33,669 nucleotides of DNA from Candidatus Saccharimonadota bacterium (GCA_027365775.1 DAHXLX010000006.1:1-33669); one strand, 5' to 3'. Positions 22,245-31,238 are shown, counted from the first letter of the stretch. Notes: generated by a model from the sequence alone, not told the origin. Translations and numbers: made by a program.

Positions 22245-25121
22245 CTATCTTACCACCAAACTAATTAGTTTGTTAGGCACGTATATCACTTTGACGATGT
22301 TTCTTCCGTCTAAGTAGCGACTGATTTTACTGTCCGCAGTCGCGGTTTTAAGTACCTCAGCCTGGTCTGCGCCGCTGCCAACCATGACCTGACCCCTGAG
22401 TTTGCCGTTCACCTGGACGGCGATGACGCACTCGGATGTTTGAATATAGCTCTCGTCATAACCGGGCCAACCGGAAACATGAACCGATTCATCGTTACCC
22501 AGATCATGCCATAGCTCCTCGCCGATATGCGGCGCGAACGGCGCCGTAAGTTTAACGATAGTCTCCAATGCCCACTGCCACTGAGTTGCGGCATAGTTAT
22601 CGACAGCCTTAACTTTGTAAAGTTCGTTAACGCATTCCATTAATGAGGCGATGGCGGTATTAAAACTCATACTTAACAGATCGGCGCTGACCTTTTTTAC
22701 CGTACGATTAACGATTTTCATTAGTTCGTCGGAATCAATCGTGCCGCCCGAAGTTTCGCCGTAGTGTTGCACCAGCGTCCATAACCGTTGCAGAAACCGG
22801 AAAGTACCAGCGATCGCTTCCGGACTCCACGGAGTTGTCTGATCGTACGGTGCCAGAAAAGTGATTGCCAATCTTAACGCGTCGGCACCATAGCCACTAT
22901 CGATTACATCGGTCGGATTAACTATGTTGCCCTTGCTCTTACTCATTTTCGTGCCGTCGGCCGCCAGAATAATACCTTGGCCACGACGCGCGGCATAGGG
23001 TTCGGCTGTCGGTACCAGTCCTCGATCATAAAGAAACTGATGCCAGAATCTGGAATACAGCAAATGCAGCGTCGTATGCTCCATGCCGCCAACATAGAGA
23101 TCTACCGCCCCCCAATAATCCAGTTTGCTTCTTTCGGCAAACCGTTCGTTGTTATGGGGATCAAAATAGCGCAAATAATACCAGCTGCTGCCGGCCCAGT
23201 TGGGCATAGTATCGGTTTCACGTTTGGCCGGCAGTCCGCAGACCGGACAGGTTGTGTTTACCCAATCCTCAATCGACGCCAGGGGACTTTCGCCGGTTTT
23301 TGTCGGCTCATAATGCTCTACTATTGGTAACTCGACCGGTAATTGATCATCCGGTACCGCGACTGGGCCATGCTTCGGACAGTGGATTATCGGGATCGGC
23401 TCGCCCCAATAATGCTGACGACTGAAAATCCAGTCCCTTAGCCGGTAATTTACTTTTTCCCGAGCTAGACCTTGCTTTATTAGATCGGCAACTATTTTTT
23501 CACGGGCGGCTGAACTCGGTAACTTATCATATTTACCGCTATTAACCATAACCCCTTCGTCAACAAATACTTTGCCGTTGACCAACGCGTCATAGATATG
23601 CGCATGTCCCTCGTCAACCACCAATCTCGACGCACGGTATTGATCGACCCATTTAAGCGTAAATTTATCCTGCTCGTCTTTATCCAGCCGCTGACGGGCA
23701 CGCCGGTTGCTGGTTAATTCGAATAGGTATCCGCGGATCCGGGCATAATAGTTTTTTTGCTTGACATTAGAATAGTAATAGTTGTGAACGGTGTATGGCA
23801 AACTGGCAGTTAACTTTATATCCAGATAACCGGTCTCTTCTTTAATTTCGCGCTCGGCAGCCTCAGCCGCTGTTTCACCGCGGTTAATGCCGCCACCGAT
23901 AAATAACATGCCGCCGTAACGGTCCCGCCTTGGTCCCCAGTCCAACAACAGCACATCTTGTGTGGTTGGGTCCTTCAATACAGCGACAACCGCGTCTTTT
24001 TCAATCTCGTCACCTTGAACCTTGCCGCCTACCGGTTCAACCACATATTGGATCGGCAGATTAAACTTTTCGGCAAATTGACGGTCACGTTCATCATGGG
24101 CCGGGACCGCCATAATCGCACCCGTGCCATAGCCCATAAGAATGTAATCGGCTATCCAGATCGGTATTTTGTCTTTGGTTAACGGGTTTATGGCATATGA
24201 GCCGGTAAACATGCCGGTTTTTTCCCGTTCCGTATCCTGTCGGTCGATTTCCGATTCCGTTTGGACTGAACTGATGTAACTGCGTACCCGTTCTTTCTGG
24301 GCCGGCTTGGTCAACGTTTCCACCAGCGGGTGCTCAGGCGCTAAGACAATGAAGGTTGCTCCGTATATCGTATCGGGGCGAGTGGTAAAAACAGTAATCG
24401 TAGCCTTACTGCCGGCAACCGGAAAATCAATCTCGGCACCTTTCGACCGTCCGATCCAGTTAACCTGTTGGTCAGCGATCCGGCTCGGATAGTCAACGCT
24501 GTTTAAACCTTCAATCAGCCGATCGGCGTAATCGGTTATCTTCAGCATCCACTGGTTAAGCATCTTTTTCTCCACCGGTGTGTCGCACCGTTCGTGCCGG
24601 CCGTTGACCACTTCCTCATTGGCTAACCCGGTTTTACAGAACGGGCACCAGTTGACAGCCACCTCTGCCCGATAAGCCAGTCCGGCTTCGAAAAAACGCA
24701 GGAAAAGCCATTGCGTCCATTTGTAATAATCGGGGTCGGAGGTCTTGAAACTGCGTGACCAATCGAAACTAAAACCCATACTTTCCAGTTGCGTCTGGAA
24801 GTTAGCCACATTTTCCTCGGTTGCTTGCTGCGGCGAGACTTTGTTTTTAATAGCAAAGTTTTCGGTCGGCAAGCCGAATGCATCATAGCCCATCGGAAAC
24901 AGTACGTTGTCGCCTTGCATCCGGCGGTGGCGGGCGATGATATCGCCAATCGTATACTCGCGCATATGGCCGATATGCATACCGGCGCCGGAAGGATAGG
25001 GAAATTCAGTAAGCATAACGTATTTGGGCTTGTCGCTGAAATCAATCGCCCGATAGATACCGGATGCATGCCACTGCCGTTGCCATTTAGGTTCAATCTG
25101 CTTGGGGTTATATCTCTTCAT
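22245..25121 (-). CDS. leuS: Leucyl-tRNA synthetase with Nudix domain inserted in the editing domain
   Basis: About 958 residues (numbering below from the TTG at 25127; the ATG at 25121 is the preferred start). Class I motifs are intact: HIGH at 51-54 and KMSKS at 727-731. The CP1 editing domain has TTRPDT (248-253) and GYGTGAIMAVPAHDERD (332-348). Right after LPIQYVVEP, where other LeuRS have a ~20-30-residue linker, lies an insert of about 150 residues (367-520) holding a perfect Nudix box, GGINRGE(x7)REIKEETGY (412-434); LeuRS resumes with EGVMVNSGKYDKLP. Two CPxC motifs (161, 627) may bind zinc. The C-terminal VNGKLRGQV domain is complete. The reading frame is open throughout, so the fusion is not an assembly break. 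Confidence 0.97.
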   Translation of the reverse strand: MKRYNPKQIEPKWQRQWHASGIYRAIDFSDKPKYVMLTEFPYPSGAGMHIGHMREYTIGDIIARHRRMQGDNVLFPMGYDAFGLPTENFAIKNKVSPQQATEENVANFQTQLESMGFSFDWSRSFKTSDPDYYKWTQWLFLRFFEAGLAYRAEVAVNWCPFCKTGLANEEVVNGRHERCDTPVEKKMLNQWMLKITDYADRLIEGLNSVDYPSRIADQQVNWIGRSKGAEIDFPVAGSKATITVFTTRPDTIYGATFIVLAPEHPLVETLTKPAQKERVRSYISSVQTESEIDRQDTEREKTGMFTGSYAINPLTKDKIPIWIADYILMGYGTGAIMAVPAHDERDRQFAEKFNLPIQYVVEPVGGKVQGDEIEKDAVVAVLKDPTTQDVLLLDWGPRRDRYGGMLFIGGGINRGETAAEAAEREIKEETGYLDIKLTASLPYTVHNYYYSNVKQKNYYARIRGYLFELTSNRRARQRLDKDEQDKFTLKWVDQYRASRLVVDEGHAHIYDALVNGKVFVDEGVMVNSGKYDKLPSSAAREKIVADLIKQGLAREKVNYRLRDWIFSRQHYWGEPIPIIHCPKHGPVAVPDDQLPVELPIVEHYEPTKTGESPLASIEDWVNTTCPVCGLPAKRETDTMPNWAGSSWYYLRYFDPHNNERFAERSKLDYWGAVDLYVGGMEHTTLHLLYSRFWHQFLYDRGLVPTAEPYAARRGQGIILAADGTKMSKSKGNIVNPTDVIDSGYGADALRLAITFLAPYDQTTPWSPEAIAGTFRFLQRLWTLVQHYGETSGGTIDSDELMKIVNRTVKKVSADLLSMSFNTAIASLMECVNELYKVKAVDNYAATQWQWALETIVKLTAPFAPHIGEELWHDLGNDESVHVSGWPGYDESYIQTSECVIAVQVNGKLRGQVMVGSGADQAEVLKTATADSKISRYLDGRNIVKVIYVPNKLISLVVR

Positions 25122-25132
25122 CGTCAATCAAA

Positions 25133-25141
25133 AGTATAGCA
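25133..25141 (-). promoter_or_regulatory. Extended -10 promoter element (TGCTATACT) before leuS
   Basis: On the minus strand TG-C-TATACT ends 11 nt before the leuS ATG at 25121, the same spacing as the element before the GT2 gene. No ribosome site lies between. It implies a separate, nearly leaderless transcript for leuS inside the ddl-leuS gap. Confidence 0.5.
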
Positions 25142-25191
25142 AAGATAGAGACCGATTCATCTAACTTCTTGTATCAACCAACCGCTGCCGG

Positions 25192-26346
25192 CTAATACTG
25201 TTTCAGATAGTTAGTGTCGAAAACGGTTGTCTTATGGCGGTTTTGTTCATGTCTTGCCAGGGCCAATTCCACCAGTTCGCTGACCAATTGCACACCGCTC
25301 TTGCCGGCTTTGCGCCAGTTATGAGCGTATAAGCTGCCGGGGAGCGGATTAACCTCATTGAAATAAACTGACTTGGTTTTAGCGTCGATCAACAGATCAA
25401 TCCGGGCAATGCCTGTGCAGCCCAACTCAGCATAAACATCCAGAGCCAGCTGTTCAGAACGGTGATATAAATCACGGTCAATATTCGCCGGAATCGTACT
25501 GTATCCTTGCGCGCCAGTCTGCTTGCTGCCCTTGCCCTTGCCGCCGCGCATATATTTGGTGTCGAAATCAAAAACATCGTCACCGTTTAACAACGGTTGT
25601 TCGACATATGCTGCTACCGGTTTGTCATTACCGATAATCGGAACAGTCACCTCTATTAAGTTGGCTACGGCTTCTTCGACAATAACTTTATTGTCATAAT
25701 GGGCCGCCACTTCGATTGCGTTTATTAAATCCTTTTTTTGGCTGACTTTGGTAATCCCGATGCTCGACCCCAAGTGAACCGGTTTGACAAACAACGGATA
25801 GTGTAATTTGGCCACGCGCTTAACTACCGCTTGAGTATCGGCAGCAAAGTCGGCGGCATAGAACCAGACAAATTCAGGTGTCGGAATGTTCTGGCTTGAT
25901 GTCACGATTTTAGCTAACGCCTTGTCCATGGCCAGAACGCTCGATGGCATATCGCAACCGACATAAGGCACATCCGCCAGCTCAAACAAACCCATTAGCT
26001 CGCCGTCTTCACCGTGCGTGCCATGAGTGGCCGGAAATACCACATCCAATTTGATCGCTTTGGGTTTAAGCCCTGGTTTGATAATCTTAAGCCCACCACC
26101 AAGGCTGAGCTGTATCGGCTTTTGCCGGGCCAGAAAATCACTGATCTGACCGGAGGAATACAGGCTGATGTCCTTAAGTTTCGGGTCGCTGTACCAGCGG
26201 CCTGACTTGTCGATGTAAATCGGAACCGGTTCGTATTCGCCGGACAGTTGCAACGGTTTAATTATACTGGCGATGGCGGTAACGATTGATACATCATGTT
26301 CGGTGGAACGAGAACCGAAAACAACGCCGACTTTTAACTTGTTCAT
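25192..26346 (-). CDS. ddl: D-alanine-D-alanine ligase
   Basis: 384 residues, ATP-grasp ligase joining two D-Ala for the peptidoglycan stem peptide. The N-terminal domain has VVFGSRSTEHDVS and FPATHGTHGEDGELMGLFEL; the ATP-grasp part has FVKPVHLGSSIGITKV, the lid Lys264-Tyr265 (DTKY) and the metal loop RIDLLIDAKTKSVYFNEVNPLPGSLY. A Tyr after the lid Lys is the residue associated with D-Ala rather than D-Lac specificity in Ddl enzymes. The lid region carries a Gly/Lys-rich insert (RGGKGKGSKQTGAQG). It follows murF by 24 nt and continues the hydrolase-murF-ddl unit. It is vancomycin-sensitive type by this residue (inference). Confidence 0.95.
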   Translation of the reverse strand: MNKLKVGVVFGSRSTEHDVSIVTAIASIIKPLQLSGEYEPVPIYIDKSGRWYSDPKLKDISLYSSGQISDFLARQKPIQLSLGGGLKIIKPGLKPKAIKLDVVFPATHGTHGEDGELMGLFELADVPYVGCDMPSSVLAMDKALAKIVTSSQNIPTPEFVWFYAADFAADTQAVVKRVAKLHYPLFVKPVHLGSSIGITKVSQKKDLINAIEVAAHYDNKVIVEEAVANLIEVTVPIIGNDKPVAAYVEQPLLNGDDVFDFDTKYMRGGKGKGSKQTGAQGYSTIPANIDRDLYHRSEQLALDVYAELGCTGIARIDLLIDAKTKSVYFNEVNPLPGSLYAHNWRKAGKSGVQLVSELVELALARHEQNRHKTTVFDTNYLKQY

Positions 26347-26370
26347 ATACTGGTTAAGACTACCCTCAGT

Positions 26371-27807
26371 TTAAGCATAATTGTCCGGCCAGTCGTTCTG
26401 CATCAAAACTAGATCGCCTTCGGCAACGAATTGGCTCAGGTTGTTATAAAAACCAAGCGGATCGGTCTCAATGCGAGTCTCGCCGTGATAACCACCGTCT
26501 TTCAGTCCGGCTAAAATATAATCGGTTACCGAATTACGCATCAACACCACGATATCCGGTTTGGCTTTAGCAATCAACTCACCCATTTGTTTATGAACCG
26601 CTTCCGATTGACTGCCTTGTTCGACCAAACCGGGTGTGACATAAATTTTCCGGTTGGCTTTAAGTTCACTGAGCAATTGGGTGCCGGCTTTGATGCCGTC
26701 GATATTGCCGTTATAGGTATCATCGATAACCAGAGCGCCGTCGAGCTCATATGGTTGCATACGATGTTCGAACGGAGCGGTCTTGGCAATACCGGCCTTG
26801 ATTTGTTCGTCGGTCAGACCCAGCTCCATCGCCAGTACGGCCGCTAAAGACAAGACACCAACCTGATGCCGGCCGATCAATTTACTGTTTAGATCGATGA
26901 CTGTGTGTCCCCGTTTGAGCTTAAAACTAATGCCTTTAGTGCTAACTGTTATATTGACCGCCCGCCAATTAGCGACGCCCTTTGAACCATATACAATATA
27001 GCTATCGCGTAAATAAGGTTTGACAGCGTCCGAATCACCGTTAACGTATATGTTTTTAGCTTTCAGGTACGAGGCGATTGAGAAGATGTCCTCAGCCACA
27101 GCAGCCATGGTTTTGTAATTATTGAGATGTGCCGGTGCCAATCCGGTTATCACCCCGTGAGTGGGATGAGTGTTGGCGGCAAAACGCTTCACATCACCGG
27201 GCGCTCCCTCGCCGTACTCAATTATTAATATCTGTTCGTCGCCTTTCAGCCGGGAGGCAAATTTCGCGTGCTCGATGGCCACATTATGATTGGCTTCGGT
27301 GGCGGCAACGGTTTTACCCTCGCTTAACACGGTTTTAAGCACTTCCTTCATGGTTGTCTTGCCATAACTGCCGGCAACCGCGATCTTAACTCCTGGATGA
27401 GAGGCAAATATAGCCGAAGCGCGACTGATCTTAGTTTTTTGTTTAGGTTCGACGATGTACAGTCGCCCGATCTCCAGCGGCAGTACAATCAGGTTCGGCA
27501 TGATAACCGGATAAGCAATCATGAGCGATATGCCCAGTTCCCAGTAGGCGGCCATGTTGTCGACTATACCTACGACAATCAAGCCTACTCCTGCGGCCAG
27601 TTCGACGAATATCCCTACCACCAGCCCGATCAGCAGCAACCGGGCGTAATTGGTAAGTTTCAATGATCCGCGTTTGCTGACCCGACTAAAATCTCCGGTC
27701 CGCCACAGCCAGCGCAAATAAGGGCCCGCCCGATATTCCGACGTCTGGAGCATATAGATAATAATCCGCGGAAAACGTAGTGAGTATAGCGAAAGTAGTT
27801 GGCGCAT
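26371..27807 (-). CDS. Membrane-anchored MurF-like ligase
   Basis: 478 residues. The N-terminal ~125 residues contain hydrophobic membrane segments (about 52-115) in place of the usual UDP-substrate-binding domain. The central ATP-binding Mur domain shows GSYGKTTMKE (P-loop) and the IIEYGEGAPGDVKRFA, THGVITGLAPAHL and YVNGDSDAV strands; the C-terminal domain has HRMQPYELDGALVIDDTYNGNIDGI, the MurF-type DDTYNxN motif. It would add D-Ala-D-Ala to the muramyl peptide, matching the adjacent ddl. Anchoring suggests it acts at the membrane, perhaps on a lipid-linked precursor (inference). It starts 1 nt after the alpha/beta hydrolase stop. A peptide or other Mur-family ligase role cannot be excluded. 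Confidence 0.88.
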   Translation of the reverse strand: MRQLLSLYSLRFPRIIIYMLQTSEYRAGPYLRWLWRTGDFSRVSKRGSLKLTNYARLLLIGLVVGIFVELAAGVGLIVVGIVDNMAAYWELGISLMIAYPVIMPNLIVLPLEIGRLYIVEPKQKTKISRASAIFASHPGVKIAVAGSYGKTTMKEVLKTVLSEGKTVAATEANHNVAIEHAKFASRLKGDEQILIIEYGEGAPGDVKRFAANTHPTHGVITGLAPAHLNNYKTMAAVAEDIFSIASYLKAKNIYVNGDSDAVKPYLRDSYIVYGSKGVANWRAVNITVSTKGISFKLKRGHTVIDLNSKLIGRHQVGVLSLAAVLAMELGLTDEQIKAGIAKTAPFEHRMQPYELDGALVIDDTYNGNIDGIKAGTQLLSELKANRKIYVTPGLVEQGSQSEAVHKQMGELIAKAKPDIVVLMRNSVTDYILAGLKDGGYHGETRIETDPLGFYNNLSQFVAEGDLVLMQNDWPDNYA

Positions 27808-27808
27808 G

Positions 27809-28558
27809 TTAGAGGAATCCTTCGATCAGATCCTTGGTTTTGTCCGGTTGGTCCTGGTGAATAAAATGGTCATTTGCATCAAGCACTTCAAAATATGAAT
27901 GCTTAATAAGTTCATGATACCGCTGTCCGTCGCTAAGCGGAATAGCCGGATCGTTACTGGCAAATATTAATAACACGGGCAAATCGAGTTTTGCGGCATC
28001 GGCTTGCAGATCCTGCCGAACAGTTCGTTTAAATGTCTCTTCCAGTCCCGGAACCGCCAATAAATCAGAACCGATCGTGCCATATAGCTTCCGGCGTAAC
28101 TGCTGACGTTTGGCAGTCGGCAACCATAAAGTCGTGGCTTTACCGATTTTAGCCACCGTCTTGACTGCCAGTCGCTTAGCGCCTTTTTTGTCCCGAATCC
28201 CTGAGGCGGCAATCAGTATAAGTTTGTCCGCCTTAATCTTTCCGGTCGCCAATGCCCTGACCGCTAACGCGCCGCCGTTGGAATGCCCGATCACGGCGTA
28301 TGGTCGTTTGACACCAAGCTTGAGCAAAAAATCCGCCAGAAAATCTGCATAATTGTCCAGGTCCCAGATCTGCTTCGGCGGCTGAGTCGATCCGAAACCG
28401 GGTAAATCCAACGCAATCAGCGTGTAACGTTGCCGGAGACTGGACATAAGCGCCGAAAATGTACTTAAGTTATCGCCCCAGCCGTGCAACAACACTACAC
28501 ATTTCCCTTTTCCGATAAGCTCGAAATTCACCGCAAGGCCGTCAACAATCAATTTCAT
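27809..28558 (-). CDS. Alpha/beta hydrolase
   Basis: About 249 residues from the ATG at 28558 (a TTG at 28570 is in frame). Clear alpha/beta-hydrolase fold: oxyanion region VVLLHGWGDNLSTF, nucleophile Ser in GHSNGGALA, Asp in FASNDPAIPL and His in NDHFIHQDQP. It resembles BioH/MhpC-like esterases. Substrate is unknown. It forms a tight unit with murF (1-nt gap) and ddl, so a role in cell-wall precursor metabolism or in lipid turnover is conceivable but only inferred from position. Confidence 0.92.
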   Translation of the reverse strand: MKLIVDGLAVNFELIGKGKCVVLLHGWGDNLSTFSALMSSLRQRYTLIALDLPGFGSTQPPKQIWDLDNYADFLADFLLKLGVKRPYAVIGHSNGGALAVRALATGKIKADKLILIAASGIRDKKGAKRLAVKTVAKIGKATTLWLPTAKRQQLRRKLYGTIGSDLLAVPGLEETFKRTVRQDLQADAAKLDLPVLLIFASNDPAIPLSDGQRYHELIKHSYFEVLDANDHFIHQDQPDKTKDLIEGFL

Positions 28559-28628
28559 CTGCTGCCACAATTATATATTAGTTAAGAACAAAGGCCGCTA
28601 TCGGCTGTATTGGTTTACGTCGAAATAA

Positions 28629-28871
28629 TTATCTCTGCCGTATCTTCGACCCCAGATTACATAGCTTGTCCTTTAGGCCGGATGCCGCTTGGTACAAAAC
28701 AAAACCAATCATATCCTCACCGGCCGCTTTAATAATTATTGAGTGTTCGGCAGTGTTAGCTTCATCGCAAGTCAAGCCGCTGTCGGCCCGGATGCCGGAT
28801 CGTCCAATGTTTTGCACGATTTGCCGGTCCGGATATATCGATTGTTCCGGTGATGGATTCGTTTCGGTCAT
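28629..28871 (-). CDS. Small unknown protein, 80 residues
   Basis: 80 residues from the ATG at 28871, which lies 2 nt after the stop of the upstream unknown gene, indicating co-transcription. The frame extends upstream to 28901 but this would overlap that gene. It has a hydrophilic N-terminal half, then an alternating stretch (HSIIIKAAGEDMIGFVLYQAASGLKDKL) and a basic end (GSKIRQR). No signal and no recognised family. Coupled spacing is the main support that it is real. Confidence 0.6.
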   Translation of the reverse strand: MTETNPSPEQSIYPDRQIVQNIGRSGIRADSGLTCDEANTAEHSIIIKAAGEDMIGFVLYQAASGLKDKLCNLGSKIRQR

Positions 28872-28873
28872 GG

Positions 28874-29383
28874 TTAATATATTAGCGCCGGAACGCCGCA
28901 AACGCTATCAAAATACATATAGCTGATATTGGCCATGAACTCCGGAAACCCGGCCGCTGCCTGCACGTACTGCCTGTTAATCTGAGCTTTCTTCCGGTAA
29001 TATGCCTTCCACCATTCATAGGCCGTCGGGCTTTTATAACTAACCAGTTCAATCGCTTCCCGCGCCAAAACCGGGATACCTTTATTAGATTCAAAGAAAG
29101 CACGGACTGGCAATGATACCCCGATCCAGTGTTCCCGGATCGCTTCCGGCGCGTTTCCTTTTGGTGTACGGACGATAGTGTAGGTGCCGATGACCGGCGC
29201 AATCCGGTCTAAAATAACTATAAGCCGGCCGTAGTTACCGGTTAACGACTCACCGCTGTTGTTCAATTCCGCCAGAATCCGGCTGGTAGTCGGCACATAC
29301 ATATCCTGTTCGGCTGCCACGTTGCGCTCATCGGCATAATTTTCATTGAACCAACGTTCAAAATCTTGCGGTATTTCTGTCAT
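28874..29383 (-). CDS. Unknown cytoplasmic protein, 169 residues
   Basis: 169 residues rich in aromatic and charged positions (FERWFNENYADERN, YEWWKAYYRKKAQINRQY), with a central strand-rich part (GRLIVILDRIAPVIGTYTIVRTPKG). No membrane segment and no motif that I recognise. It heads a two-gene unit with the 80-residue protein, 2 nt apart. A weak GGGGC element precedes the ATG. Composition and open frame are typical of a real gene, but function is unknown. Confidence 0.7.
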   Translation of the reverse strand: MTEIPQDFERWFNENYADERNVAAEQDMYVPTTSRILAELNNSGESLTGNYGRLIVILDRIAPVIGTYTIVRTPKGNAPEAIREHWIGVSLPVRAFFESNKGIPVLAREAIELVSYKSPTAYEWWKAYYRKKAQINRQYVQAAAGFPEFMANISYMYFDSVCGVPALIY

Positions 29384-29544
29384 TGCCCCAATGATAACCC
29401 CAACCGGCTGTATTTAACCATACCGTCTCCGATAATGTCCGGTGCATTAGCTTGTTCTGGGCAACCGATGATTGTTAAGCCATTTAATTAAGCTTAAGTT
29501 TAATATAGTATATATTTAATACGCTTATTATTAAGCATAAAAAT

Positions 29545-30192
29545 ATGCGGCAGAAATTAAGGATAACAACTAAACACTTTAATTTGTATTTGCTGTCAGT
29601 GATAGTGATTGTTGTCGCCGTCGGCCTCAGCTTGCTGGCCACCACCAGTGCCGCCTCACCATATGTTTCATCTGAAGCGGAAGCCGGAACTTTGAGCGGA
29701 CCCGCCACTATCCAAGCCGATACCGCAGCATCGGGCGGTAAATACGTTCAGTTCGGCAGCTTTAGCGCTTCAACCAACAACGGTGATGCTTACTTTAGCC
29801 TATCGCCAAGCAGCGGCAGCTATAGCGTTGGCAGCAGCTTTAACGTAAATATCTATGAAACCGCTCAAACCTCAGACAATGTTCAAGGCGTAAACGTCAT
29901 CTTAGCCTATGACTCAAGCGACCTACAGTTCAATAGCGTGTCCGAAACCGGCAGTCCGTTTAGTTTAGTAGCAAAAAGCAGCGGTGGCAACGGGTCGGTA
30001 CAGGTTGCCGAGGCTTCGACTGCGACCGTCAGCGGCGGACAGCAGCTGGTGGCAACAATCAACTTTACCGTCATTACCGCGAATTCGCCCAACCCGACAA
30101 CTATAAGTATCGCCAATGGCTCGGACATCCAAACCGCCAGCTTAACCAGCGTCTGGAACGGAGCACTGACAAGCGCCAGCTTCACGCTTTGA
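29545..30192 (+). CDS. Secreted cohesin-like surface protein
   Basis: 215 residues. A basic N-terminus and hydrophobic segment (about 14-34) ending in TSAASPY form a signal or anchor. Residues ~38-73 (SSEAEAGTLSGPATIQADT, ASGGKYVQFG) repeat the module found in the glycoside hydrolase at 5241. The remainder (about 80-215) resembles a cohesin-type jelly roll: YSVGSSFNVNIYETAQ, VQGVNVILAYDSSDLQFNSV, GGQQLVATINFTVIT and the final ALTSASFTL. Cohesins bind dockerins; no dockerin is evident here, so it may serve as a general adhesion or matrix-binding domain. There are no Cys. It is a single-gene unit in an AT-rich upstream context. Confidence 0.82.
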   Translation: MRQKLRITTKHFNLYLLSVIVIVVAVGLSLLATTSAASPYVSSEAEAGTLSGPATIQADTAASGGKYVQFGSFSASTNNGDAYFSLSPSSGSYSVGSSFNVNIYETAQTSDNVQGVNVILAYDSSDLQFNSVSETGSPFSLVAKSSGGNGSVQVAEASTATVSGGQQLVATINFTVITANSPNPTTISIANGSDIQTASLTSVWNGALTSASFTL

Positions 30193-30527
30193 TGGTCAAA
30201 ACATTGGATTGTTAACCATCAGCTTTTCGGCAGTTTGCCAACCCTTGCTCAAGCAACGTCCATGCCTAAACCACCGTAGAACTTCGGCTCATGGAATAGT
30301 TATGTTTAACCCAAAACCTAATAGACTTATTTAGGCAATTCACACATAGTCAGGGCACAGCATCCCTTTGTAGTCAACCAAAGATACTTGCACGACATCC
30401 GCAACTACTCATCAACTGGACCGAAAGTTCAACCTCAGTGTTTAAGCTGACCATTGATCGGCGTTCATAAATAAGGTGCCGCTATGCCGCGCTCCTTCTA
30501 GGAGTGTATTTGCTAAACATAAATCGA
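30193..30527. other. Intergenic region between convergent genes
   Basis: 335 bases between two convergent secreted-protein genes. A 7-bp hairpin (TGATGGT at 30190-30196 with ACCATCA at 30215-30221) overlaps the stop of the cohesin-like gene, but only a short T-run follows, so it is a weak terminator candidate. Nothing else with coding or structural character is visible. Confidence 0.35.
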
Positions 30528-31238
30528 TTAAATCTGTTGCTTATTGGCAACCCCGACAACTGTGGTACGAGCTACTGCTGTGCCCGGAGCGACTGTTTCA
30601 GGAATAAAAGCGGGCGGTTGAGGTATGATGACTTCATAACCACCGAACGGTGACGATCCGTTGATTGTCTTATTTGTCTTGAAACCAGCTTCGCTTAGTC
30701 GTCTGTTGGCTTGGCTGACGGTCTCTCCGCTAACAGATGCGGGTATTAGACTAAAGTTTTTATCGCCTTCTTTGGCAACGATCTGTTTGCCGTTGTTATG
30801 ATATGTGGTCATTGGAGAATTGGCACTATTATTATGGTCAAACGTAAGCGTATCGCTGGGATATAGTTGGAGCATGGATCCGGCGGTTGTTGCTATATAA
30901 GTCTCATTCGCGGTGCAACCTTGGATGCTGGTTACCAGCGTTTTACCCTCATCTGACTGAGGCAACTGCTTGACTAGACTTTCATTATTCTGCAACTTAA
31001 TGTTTATAGCGTTAGCACTAACTAGACTGGAGAATTGCAAATCGTTTTTAAGGAGTTGTACGGACGCCATTAAGCATTTTTCGCCAGCTTTAAATGCGAT
31101 TGCTAATTTAGCTTGATTTGGTTCTTCGGTAACGCTTTCTGCTAACACTACTGTCGATTTAGGTTGTGGCGCTGTTTTAACGGCGAACGTAGAACCTAAT
31201 ACTAGGACGGTTGTGGCAGCTATCTCAATGTTACGCAT
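30528..31238 (-). CDS. Secreted protein with PASTA-like C-terminal domain
   Basis: 236 residues. The N-terminus (MRNIEIAATTVLVLGSTFAVKTA) is a short signal-like hydrophobic segment without the usual basic cluster. The middle (~30-150) has two Cys and is unrecognised. The C-terminal ~80 residues (IPASVSGETVSQANRRLSEAGFKT ... APGTAVARTTVVGVANK in pieces) follow the PASTA pattern of a helix AxxxLxxAGF, then a strand and PGTxV. PASTA domains bind peptidoglycan fragments or beta-lactams. An AAAGGAGAG ribosome site lies before the ATG. It is alone on its strand. The PASTA call is by eye and moderate. Confidence 0.7.
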   Translation of the reverse strand: MRNIEIAATTVLVLGSTFAVKTAPQPKSTVVLAESVTEEPNQAKLAIAFKAGEKCLMASVQLLKNDLQFSSLVSANAINIKLQNNESLVKQLPQSDEGKTLVTSIQGCTANETYIATTAGSMLQLYPSDTLTFDHNNSANSPMTTYHNNGKQIVAKEGDKNFSLIPASVSGETVSQANRRLSEAGFKTNKTINGSSPFGGYEVIIPQPPAFIPETVAPGTAVARTTVVGVANKQQI

